From NCBI GenBank assembly GCA_019828565.1, contig JAHDYR010000012.1, positions 1,302,001 to 1,366,000 of the forward strand: DNA of 64,000 nucleotides. The letters are read 5' to 3'. The notes beneath the pieces were generated by a model, which was given only the letters and a program-made list of their open reading frames with translations, was not told the DNA's origin and did no database searches. The stretch is from Carpediemonas membranifera (Eukaryota > Fornicata). The translations under genes were made by a program, and so were the position numbers. Shown here piece by piece: positions 19,543 to 28,725 of this stretch (position 1 is its first letter; every line of letters starts with the position of its first letter).

Positions 19543-22012
19543 TCATAGTCCCTGAGGCTCTCTGCTAGGTCGTCGCAGCCCCAGACTCCTTGATGAGCCG
19601 TAGCCTCCTTCGAGGGCCACCACTCGTATAGCATGGCCATGGTTATGATGTCCTCCTCCCTTGCTGCCCCTAGGCCTTCCTGACGCGTACCATGCGGAGC
19701 TGGTTAGCCGTGGCTCTTTCCATGATGGTCCATAGCGGGCTTCTCTCCAGTACACCTTCGTTGTCCATGATTGTGAGGGGGGCCAGTAAGATGCCCTTCA
19801 TGCCCAACAGAACCTCCCCGAACCCGAAGCCGATGCCGAAGCGGTGTCCGTTGTCCGGGACTACGAGGATCCTGTCGCCGACTTCCCTGCTGACGTCCCT
19901 TGCGTCCCCGATCGGGTACGTGCCGAAGATCTCAAAGGTGTCCCTCCTTGTCGCGAATTCCGGGCCTCCCATGATATCTATGCCCGGCTCCGCCTTCCCG
20001 ACTGCTTCCATGGTCTTGTCGAGTGCCTTACCCATGTAGTGGTAGACGTCTGGGGTGCTCATCCTCTCCTTGCATAGGGCCCTGATCCTGGCTGTGAAGA
20101 CTACTGTATCCGCCAACCCACAGTGGTAGCAACCCGCGGTGTGTCTGTGGTACGGACAGACTCCCTTGGGCTCGCTCCTGTTCTGCCATCCATTTGACCA
20201 TGTTGTTACTGCTTCCAGGTAGTTGGCCTTGTCGAGGTTGTCCCTGAGGTTTTGGCCAGCCTCCTCCCTTGCCGTTGTTCTCCAGGATCTCTGGTAGCTT
20301 CTTCTCGTCCACCAGCCTAGCTTGGAAGAATTCCCTGGTTCCTTGCTCCAGTCCATTTGTGGGGTTCGTGAGGAGGAAGCTTTCCATCTCCACCCCCTTT
20401 GCATACATGATTATCTTCCAACCCTCCGACCTTTCGATCCTTGCCAGCTGAGCCGCCAGGCGGTTGGCCCAGTCCCTGAAAGTATGTATGTGCTTCTCAT
20501 ACTCGATCGGCGGCCGCCCCGTCCCGACCTCCACGAAGGTGGCCGGCGGCAGCCCCGTCACTGCCCATGCCGTGTACCTCGCTTGGTCCATGCTTGCTGC
20601 CGGTATGTCCTGGTAATACAGGCCATGCCCGTGTCCAAGAATGTCCCCAGTGCTGAGGTCAAGAGTACGATCCCGCCCTCAACCGGGATGGCAGGGATCC
20701 CTGCCTTCTTGACGCCAGGGTCTGCGCACTCGAAGTCGATGGCTCCGATCACCAGTCGTTTCTCCTTGTCCTTTCTAGGCATCCTCGGCGGCTGGCTGCT
20801 GACCTTGTTTGAGTCGACCTCCTCGTCCTGGTCGATCTTGCCTTGGTTGGCCCCGACCATGTCCTTGTTCACTTCCAGGAGGCTGTCGTCGAGGCTTCTT
20901 CTGCCGGGCATGGTGGCCTGCTGGCGTCGTTCCTCCTTGTCCTTGACATGTTGCTCCTCGTCTCCGTCGATGACCGTGCTAGCGGACGACCTGTCCAGAT
21001 CGGCATGTTCGTCCCTATTGCTGCGGACCGAGGTGGCCTTGAGCACTTCCAGCCTCACCTTCCGGAACGGCGGCTCGTTGCTAAGGGGGGTCTCCTCCCC
21101 TTCGCCCAGGATATTGGTTCTGCCCTTCAGGTAGATCCCTGACTTGTTCCATGCTGCCTGCCATATGGCCGGGGCCTCCGGTGCCTGAAGCCTGAGGATG
21201 TCCCTAGCCTCCTCCATGAAGCGGCTGATGGACCATGCTGACGTGTCGCTTAGCTCTAGGATGACCCTGTACTTGCCGTCCTCTTGCTCGTAGGCCACTC
21301 TGGTGACCGGGCCTTGGTTTGCCGGATCCCATACCTTGTCGTAAGGCACGCCTTCTACGGCCTCGTCTCCATGAGCCCCTGATACCAGTATGAACGACCC
21401 TTCGGCCTTCTTGACGCTGTCCCTGTCTACATCCCATTCGATGGGCCCATCTTCCTTCGGCTTGAGGATCGCCGTCTCGATGTCCTTCTCAGATGGCCAT
21501 CTTGCCATGCCAGTGAAGCCCGCTTTCAGCGTCTTGGGCTCCAGTGCCTGTGCCATGTCCTTTGCTTCCTCGTCTCTGGGGTTGAGCGCCTCTGTGAGCA
21601 TGTAGAAAAGGTCGCGGAGGCCGTGGATGCCGCATGGGTTCCTGAGGATGATGTCCTTGTTGTCAGTGACGCCGGTTGCGAAGAGGATGCGTCTGGCGTT
21701 CATGATTACTTCCTTGCGTCCTTTGGAGTTCGCATTGAGCGACTTTCCTGTAAACTTGCCTGTTCTACGAAGAAGTAGAGTCCTTGAATCGTTCCTTTCA
21801 GCGTGGAAGCTGTCCAGTAGTTCCCTGATGTCCTCCCACTGCTTCTGCGTGGAATCCCTGATCCTTGTCGGTATTTCTACCTGCATTGTTGAGTGCAAAA
21901 TTTCTCCCCTTTTCCTAGTCCATAAACTGGGTCGGAATTTTTGGGTCCGAAAGTCGGGCCACATGTACATATCCGGGTGAGGTCTCCGTCCAGGCCTTCC
22001 AGTTTCTCCCAT
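19543..22012 (-). pseudogene. Non-LTR ORF1 with Maelstrom/DnaQ-H-like exonuclease domain, frames broken
   Basis: From ATG 22012 a 484-codon frame encodes an unidentified N-terminal region, a polar linker and the start of an RNase H-fold exonuclease-like domain: IGAIDFECAD (D-x-E codons near 20735-20743) and AIPVEGGIVLL. After a one-base shift near 20630 it continues YYQDIPAASMDQARYTAW...TGLPP and, near 20380-20405, W-K-I-I-M-Y-A-K-G-V-E-M-E. After another shift near 20270 it reads CPYHRHTAGCYHCGLADTV (20105-20160). This order (DxE, P-x-E, Y/H-x-x-I-P, W-x-x-I-x-x-(A/C)-K, C-x2-H...H-C-x-L-A) matches the Maelstrom domain, and H-x4-D of DnaQ-H exonucleases is retained. Similarity judged from memory of family patterns. 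Confidence 0.55.
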
Positions 22013-22060
22013 TGTCCATGCTCCGAACTATATAGGCCATTCTTTCAAAAAGGCGCGGTC

Positions 22061-22462
22061 CTAAAAATGCGTCGCCCTTTTCTGAGTAGCGGGGCCTTTC
22101 TGTGTAGTTGTTGTTGCTTTGTTCGTAGTCTCCTTTTTAGCCTCTATCGACGGCCCCTGTTTCCCTTTTGTGCTGCCCTTCCTTCCTTGTGGTCTTGACA
22201 AAACCATGTAGCCGCCGGTGCTAGCACTGGCCCTCGACGGTTGTTTTCCTTTTCCTTGTAAACATACGTTCCATGAAGACACTTTGATTCCTTGGTATGG
22301 GCGTGGAGCTCCCACTCGCGCCCAGCGGTATGCCCTGATAGCAACCCTTGAATGTTCAGACAGGAGGCCAAGGCCGCTCCTTCTGAGCTCCATGGGGCAC
22401 TGCCCTATCCATATAGGCCAGGCCTGTTGGTCCTTGTCCATCCATGATCGAAGTGTTTCCAC
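22061..22462 (-). CDS. Possible small basic ORF in the 5' region of the nested non-LTR element
   Basis: 133 open codons with many Lys, Thr and Gln in the last third. No domain. It may simply be an open stretch of the 5' UTR. Confidence 0.2.
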   Translation of the reverse strand: METLRSWMDKDQQAWPIWIGQCPMELRRSGLGLLSEHSRVAIRAYRWARVGAPRPYQGIKVSSWNVCLQGKGKQPSRASASTGGYMVLSRPQGRKGSTKGKQGPSIEAKKETTNKATTTTQKGPATQKRATHF

Positions 22463-22487
22463 TTTGCTGAAATCATTGGTGAACTGA

Positions 22488-22502
22488 CGTAAAGGGCCTA
22501 GG
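22488..22502. repeat. Right target-site duplication of nested non-LTR element
   Basis: Exact second copy of CGTAAAGGGCCTAGG (16142-16156). Confidence 0.92.
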
Positions 22503-25500
22503 GCCCTCGGTCTTGCAAAAACAGACCCGAGCCCTAGCGGCTATCACTGGCGCGACCTCGTTCGAAGACGTTGTCAAGTGTGCCGTGAAGGCAGCCAAGC
22601 GCCTCGATAAGCGGGGGTTCACCCCCCTGGGCCATGTCCAGCCTACAGACCGCCCTCAAGCCCATACGGGCAAGAGAAAGAACTGGCAGCGCCAGGGCGG
22701 TCAGCCCAGTCACCCCCACAAGGGGCCGGCTCAACAGCCTCCCCAGGGTCCTAAGGGCCCAGATCCCATCAAGAATAGGCTCGGGATCCCCTTCTGCCCC
22801 ATCTGCGAGAAGTACGGGCACAAGTCCTTCCGCTGCCCCCAGCATCCAAAGCATCGGCTGGAGGAGAGGAAGGCCGAGGCTAACCTCGCAGCTATCGCTG
22901 AAGGCCCTATGACTACGTCCGCCGTATTAAAGGAAAATCAATATCGGTTCATTGTTGACACCGGAGCCTCTAGAAGCTTTATGAGCAAGGCGGCGTTGCG
23001 TAAACTGCCAAAAGAGGCAGTCAGCGTGTCAATAGGGGAACGCATCAGGGTAACCCTGGGCGATAACAGCACTGTCACAACAGACCAAGTGGCTGAAATG
23101 GAGATAATTCTTCCTAATATTGGGGCTGCGCCCATTAGGGTCAAGTGGCGGTACTACGTGCTGCCTGGGGAAGCTTTCAAGGTACTCCTTGGATGCGACG
23201 TCCTCAGAGCCTTAGGGCTGATTGGGGACGAGACCCTAAACTTCAACTTGGGGAAGATTATGTCGGACCCGAACGAAGATGAGTGGCTCCCCTTTGCACA
23301 CCGATACTTGGATTCAGAAGCCAACGTGTGTGACACCCAGGAAGTCTTGGGTGTAACGGTCCCCGAATCTAAAATTCGGGACCAAATCATATCTAAGATT
23401 CTTGAGGCCGAAGAGGTCTTTGACGAAACCCTGCCTAGTGAAGGGTCTCGCCTGGACAAAATGTCTATAGAGCTCATAGATCGTGAGGAGCTCGTCCAGC
23501 TGCGGCCTAGAAGCCTCGCTGAGACAACAAATGAGCTCGTGAATGATGAGCTCGAGAACCTAGTGGCGGACGGGATAATCCAACCCTCATCGGGACCGTT
23601 CAGCTCACCCATTGTAGTTGTCCGTAAGGGACACAAGGGATCAGATAAGATCAGACTATGTGTCGACTACAAGGCCCTCAATGCCAATACAGTGAAGGAC
23701 AAATTCCCACTACCAAACCTCCGTCAGTTCGTCGATAGGGCAGCTGGATGCAAGATTTTTGCGGCTCTTGACCTACGGCAGGGCTATTATCAAATGAGCA
23801 TGGAGGAGACGGACATTCCGAAGACAGCTTTTGTCACACCGGACCATTACATGGAGTTCCGCCGGTGCCCATTTGGGCTCTGCAATGCACCCTCTAGGTT
23901 CCAAAAGGCAATGCAAAAGGCGTTCGCCCCGGTCCTCCACAAAGGAGTTGACATTTACATTGATGACCTTATGGTCTACGCCAAGACAGAAGAGGAGTTC
24001 TTAGAGATCCTCGAGAAAGTCTTTGACATCTGCAAGGAGTATAGACTACGTCTGAAGGGCCCAAAATGTGTAATTGGTACAGATCACATCGAGGCCGTGG
24101 GATATATTATCTCAGAAAAAGGGAAGCAACTTTCCCCCGAGAGGGTAGATGCCGTAAGAGCCATCCCCAGACCGGAAACTCCGAAGCAGCTTCAGCGCAC
24201 TCTAGGATCATTTAACTATGTCGCGCAGTTCGTATCGGACGCGTCGCGCCTCCTAAAGCCGCTTAATGACATGCTTAAAGCGTCAAAAGATCAACAGCTG
24301 ATCACCTGGACCCAAGAGCAGGATGAAGCTTTCGAAGCTTTCAAGGAACGGCTATCATCCGACTTGATCCTGAGTTTCCCCGACCTTTCTAAGAAATGGA
24401 TCCTTGAGACGGACGCGTCTAACGAAGGACTCGGAGGTATTTTTAGTCCAGGAGGACGAGTCCGGTAACCGGGAACTCGTCTCACTGTTCTCTAAGAGCC
24501 ACAGTGCCACCCAGTCCAGGTGGCCCACGTATGAACAAGAGCTTCATGCGATCATATACTGCCTGACGCGGCCCGATATGGCCCAACTCTTTAGGTTGAA
24601 GGATGATATCCAGATTCATACGGATCACCGCAACTTGGTATATTTACTACAGAGGAAAGAGCTATCAAAGAAGCTCCTTCGCTGGGTTACCGTCCTATCG
24701 GACTACACGTTCACCATTAGTCATATATCTGGTAACGCTAACGTCATGGCAGATATGCTGTCGCGGGTGCAGAGCACCTGCCGGGACTCACACTCCTTAA
24801 ATCTGCTAGAAGCAGAGGAGAGCGAGGTGAGACCGTCCCTATGGGATATCAGCGAGGCCCAGGCCAGCCTCCCTGAGGAACATAGGATCGGTTGGGAAGG
24901 CCTAGACGGCTGCACCCTGGTGGACTCTACGTACTTCGTACAAGGAGTCCCGATCATCCCGGACGGTAAGCTACGCGACACCTTCCTGCAGTTGGCACAT
25001 CAATTCCACACTGGCTCAAATGCCACGTATCAGATGCTGAAGAAGATGGGTTTTTGGCCTAGCATGCTGAATGATGTCAGACGAACCGTTAAGCGGTGCC
25101 CGATCTGCCTCAAGTCGAGAATAAGAAACTACATTGAGGTCGAAGCAGGATCCAGCCTTAGAGGCAAGCCATGGGAGACCGTGGCTGTGGACACCATTGG
25201 ACCACTGCCCTTGGATAATCTGGGGGCACGATACATCGTCACAGCAGTTGACATGTTCACTAGGTATACGGAGCTTATCCCCGTAGCCAGCGATGACGCA
25301 CGCACAGTTGCACAGGCCCTATGGGACCGAGTCTTTACGAGATACGGTGTCCCTCTCGAACTCCAATCTGATGGGGGTCCGGAATACGCAAACTCCATAC
25401 TGGACGCGATGCTCACGGAGCTGAAGGTGCTTCGGCACTTCACGATCCCATATCACCCCCAGAGTAATGGGCTGGTGGAGAGGAGAAATGCAGAGATTGG

Positions 25501-26188
25501 TCGCCACTTAAGGTGGATGGTCCTCGCTATTGCGAGCCGAGACGAGTGGGCAACATTGGTGCCAACCGTTCAAATGATACTTAATGGCACGACACACACT
25601 GCTACGCAGTTCTCCCCTCATGAATTAATATTCGGTCAGCCTCACAACCTATTTTCCACTGAGTGGGACGGGGCAGAGTGGGGCGACAAGAGGATTGTTG
25701 AGTTCAAGCAATCTCTCCAGGAGGTCCTAAGGACACTGGAAGACTCCGTAAGGGAAGGCACATCCGCCAGGAGCCAGATCGAGACGAAGGGGGTAGAAGT
25801 AGGTGACTATGTCCTATGGAAACATGAAAACCCCAAGAAGCTCGACTGCCCGAACAGAGGCCCGTGGAAGATTCACGAGGTACTGCCGAACCATAAGGTG
25901 AAGCTGCAATCTATTGTCACAGGAGACATTAGAGTTACCCACGTCGACAAACTGATGCCATTTGAGACAGATCTTGAAGAGACTCAAATGAAGCAATTAG
26001 CCGAATCCGATAAGGAACAGTTTGAGATCGAAAAGATCGAGAAAATCGACTGGAAAACCGGTATGGTGACCATTAAGTGGAAAAACTATGATGAACGCAC
26101 GGAACAGCACCTAAGGTCTGTGTCCCACGTCGAAGAGGTTAAGCGCCGTGCTCGGAAGGCCCGTAAGAACCTTGCTAATTACGTTTAA
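22503..26188 (+). CDS. gag C-terminus and pol of LTR element 1, one frameshift in RNase H
   Basis: Resumes the gag frame at 22503. Landmarks: zinc-knuckle-like CPICEKYGHKSFRC, protease FIVDTGASRSF, RT with LCVDYKALN, FAALDLRQGYYQM and YIDDL, then RNase H (LETDASNEGLGG). At the T run 24440-24444 one base too many breaks the frame; the second half continues LVQEDESG..., TDHRN, an HHCC integrase finger (H...H...CPIC), integrase VAVDTIGPL, SDGGPEY and PHQSNGLVERRNAE-like catalytic block, and a C-terminal chromodomain-like segment (EKIEKIDWKTGMVTIKW). The stop is at 26188, 58 bp before the 3' LTR. Typical chromovirus Pol; the break lies in a homopolymer. Confidence 0.9.
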
Positions 26189-26233
26189 GGTCCCTCTTTG
26201 GTTTCTTTTGCTCCCCAGGAGGGGTTTTCTTCC

Positions 26234-26246
26234 AAAGAGAGGGTAG
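26234..26246 (+). promoter_or_regulatory. Polypurine tract of element 1
   Basis: AAAGAGAGGGTAG directly before the 3' LTR, the expected plus-strand primer position. Confidence 0.7.
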
Positions 26247-26309
26247 TGTCACGGTAGTTTAGACCATTTTTACCTTTAGACGGTTTACCTATAAACAGTT
26301 CGCTTCACA
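26247..26309 (+). repeat. 3' LTR of element 1 (63 bp)
   Basis: Identical to the 5' LTR. Followed by the target duplication TCTT and the continuation of the satellite unit. Confidence 0.92.
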
Positions 26310-26750
26310 TCTTTGCGCCCGAAGTCGTGATAACTCGGATTTAGTGTGTACTAACCCAGATTTTGACTGGCTTGGGATCGCATATTCGTTTGTGTGGTAG
26401 TGTGATTTGGGTGCTTGAGCGTTTTTGCTGCGGCCTGGTGCTACCGGGACACGCGGGGGAGTTCCCTCGCTGGTCCCAGGAGCTGTACGCCCCAGCTTGA
26501 CCGTCAAGAGCCTGCTGCCAACTCCTCTGGTGTTCTGAAGGACACTGCTGCCATTCTGAAGGCCTTTGTCGACGAGCTTTGTATTCCAAGGCCGTGTGGC
26601 AAGAGGGACAGTTTAATTTGAGTAATTCGGGAAACTTTACTGGAAAGATTTCTTAAATTGTTCTCCCTGAAACTGCCTGAACTACATTGATGTCAATGTT
26701 GTTAGTCCTTCCGGTTGGGGGCGCTCTCCTTGCGTGAATGGAAGGGACAG
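26310..26750. repeat. Satellite array, right remainder
   Basis: Continues the 655-bp unit that was broken at 15608, then ends at GGGACAG (26750), where it meets the 5'-truncated end of a non-LTR element. Confidence 0.9.
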
Positions 26751-27284
26751 TATTCATACTCTTCACTGCCAACTGGATCAGCCAAGCATCCCTCAGAATG
26801 CAACATGGCGAGACCCGAGGCTCCCCCCCCACCCACCACAGGCCCGGGAACGGCATCATAGCAATGTTCGTAGATGAAACGAGCATCTCGGCAAAGAAGG
26901 AGAAAGATGCGGAGTCCCTCACCACCGCAGTAGTGGACGCAATAATGGCACACAAGCTACGCATCAGCCCGGCGAAGAACGTTGTCAAAAGCACCAACCC
27001 GAATGCAGAAGTACAAATCCAAGGGGAAATTACCCACGCTGCAGAGTCAGGCCGGTACCTGGGACTCTGGATAGCAAGTGGCCCCCGCCCGCTCAGTGCG
27101 TGTATCGCGAAGAAAAGAGAACAGTCAACCAAGTACATCGCCCTCGCCCGGAGAGCGGGATGGACCAAAGGCTCTACGCCGGCGGCCGTCTCGAAATCCA
27201 TCCTCCGCACCTTCCTATAGCCGAAGATCGAATTCGGAATCGAAATCTGGGGCCAGGTCCCAGGAGGCCATGGAACGACTGGCG
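26751..27284 (+). pseudogene. Non-LTR reverse transcriptase, C-terminal fragment (5' side of a split copy)
   Basis: 5'-truncated RT read in one frame: GIIAMFVDETSISA is the degenerate F/Y-x-D-D box (D-D has become D-E), LRISPAKN and GRYLGLWI correspond to the following thumb-proximal blocks, and PKIEFGIEIWG to the usual P-x-x-x-Y-G-x-E-x-W block. There is an in-frame stop at 27218-27220. LTR element 2 interrupts it at 27285; the remainder is at 33335-35157. Altered active-site residue, stop and truncation indicate a dead copy. Confidence 0.7.
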
Positions 27285-27395
27285 TGTGGTGGTCATAGAC
27301 CACACTAATCATTTATACAGTTTAAGCCATTTATTGGCACAAGGGTTTTCTCTTCTTCTTTCTATAATAAAAGCATTCTCCGCATTAGCGAGGCA
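27285..27395 (+). repeat. 5' LTR of element 2 (111 bp)
   Basis: Starts TGTGGTGGTCATAGACCACA, itself containing the inverted repeat TGTGGTC...GACCACA-like arms, and ends AGCGAGGCA. Matches 33224-33334. Confidence 0.9.
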
Positions 27396-27408
27396 ATTAA
27401 CGTTAATT
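27395..27408. promoter_or_regulatory. Palindrome at the primer-binding position of element 2
   Basis: AATTAACGTTAATT, a perfect 14-bp palindrome overlapping the last LTR base; gag ATG follows at 27417. Confidence 0.6.
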
Positions 27409-27416
27409 CCCCTCAA

Positions 27417-28725
27417 ATGCTGAAGAAATCCGATCCCCCGTTGCTGAAGTCGCCAGATCTGAACGAACTGTTCATCTTTGTGGACAAGTTCAACGATTAC
27501 CGCGCCTTAGGGGGCAAGCGAGACATTGAGAAGCTAATCGACAGCGAGGTTCGGGAGATGGTGACAGCAATCCTACCAGCGGACGATCTTGACGACGCGG
27601 AGGAAGAGATCCCTCTCCTCCTTAATCAACATCATCGTGCCGCTCGTGCAAGAGCCCAAAAGGACCTTAAGATCATCAAGCGCCTAGGACGCGCTCTCAG
27701 ACCTACTCAGGAAGTCAACAAGCTCCGCCTTTTCAGAATCACCGCCAAGGACTTCTCCTTACTCTCCCCCTATCGAAGTTGCTCGAGTCAACAAGAAGTT
27801 CCGTATTACCATGGCAGTCGTCCAACCCGAGTTCCCCCTCGAGACACTACGCGACATATACGTTCGTTGTTTCAAGTTCGGATCCAACCAGACGATGTAC
27901 CGCATCAAGGAGGTGATCCAGGACATGTCGCTAGAAGATGCCATGCCGCGTGTTTTAGCCCTCTCCAGAACTGTCCAAGAGAGCGCCGCGATCGCCAACG
28001 CATTCCAGGACAAGCCGTCCAACGCCGAGCACCACCACATGAGCCGTAACTCCCACCGACGCAACGATCGCAAGCCTCAGTCACGTCCCACCGAAGACCG
28101 TTCGCATGCTACCAGACCTGAACACGCGTCGACTAAGCCTATCGACAAGAAGGGCAGACGTGATCATTCACAGTTCACTTGCTATAACTGTGGCGGTAAG
28201 GGTCACGCCGTCTATGAGTGTAAGAAGCCCAAGAACAAGTGTCAGAAGTGCGGGAAGAGCGGACACCTTGACAGGTTCTGTAAATCCCCACAGTACTTGT
28301 CCTTGTTCTCGATGACTTCACACAAACGCAAAGATAGCCTACCTCTGTGCAAAGTTAAGGTCGAGGGTCGAGACGTCGTTGCCTTGATTGATTCGGGAGC
28401 CAACTGCTCCACTATATCCCCCAAGCTGACCAAGGGTATGACGCGTATATCAGATGAAGAGCGAAGCGTGCGTACAGCCAAGGGAACTATACAGTCCCAA
28501 GGTTCCGTGCAAGGGAACATCAAACTCATGCCGTCAGCCTTTACACCTAAGGCAGTGTCCTTCAAGCCGGAGTTGATTGTGCTAGATACTGAGTTCGACG
28601 TCGTCCTGGGGTACCCCCACCTTGTCGAGCTGGGAATCCTCCCCGACGTGAACGTAGAGTCAGGGGGAATACTCGGACGAAGTCCAGGTCCCCGAAGCTT
28701 TCAAGCACAACGCTGCCATTTTTAG
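27417..28725 (+). CDS. gag and protease of LTR element 2, one frameshift
   Basis: Gag starts at ATG 27417. Near 27765 the frame shifts by one base and continues to two zinc knuckles (CYNCGGKGHAVYEC and CQKCGKSGHLDRFC) and the protease block ALIDSGANCSTIS. A second shift, in the G run near 28665, leads into pol. Gag-pol junction shifts can be programmed, but the one inside gag is more likely a mutation or assembly error. Confidence 0.85.

Larger units (their letters stand above)
16157..22487 (-). mobile_element. Nested non-LTR retrotransposon lacking reverse transcriptase
   Basis: Inserted in minus orientation into gag of element 1 with a perfect 15-bp target duplication. Its 3' end (at 16157 on the + strand) is a short (TTTC)n tail preceded by TAAATTTC, the same tail as the element ending at 35157. 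In transcription order it contains a possible small 5' ORF, a long ORF1 with a Maelstrom-like domain (broken frames), a basic coiled-coil part and an APE-type endonuclease, then directly the 3' UTR. No reverse-transcriptase motifs are visible between endonuclease stop (17058) and tail. It therefore looks like an internally deleted, non-autonomous copy. Confidence 0.85.
15609..26309 (+). mobile_element. LTR retrotransposon 1 (Ty3/gypsy chromovirus), carrying a nested non-LTR insertion
   Basis: Bounded by identical 63-bp TG...CA LTRs (15609-15671, 26247-26309) and a 4-bp target duplication TCTT (15605-15608, 26310-26313), inserted in the satellite. Order is gag, zinc knuckle, protease, RT, RNase H, integrase, C-terminal chromodomain-like region. 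A purine tract (AAAGAGAGGGTAG) precedes the 3' LTR. LTR identity suggests recent insertion. Without the ~6.3 kb nested element (16157-22502 including one target duplication) it is about 4.35 kb. Confidence 0.92.
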
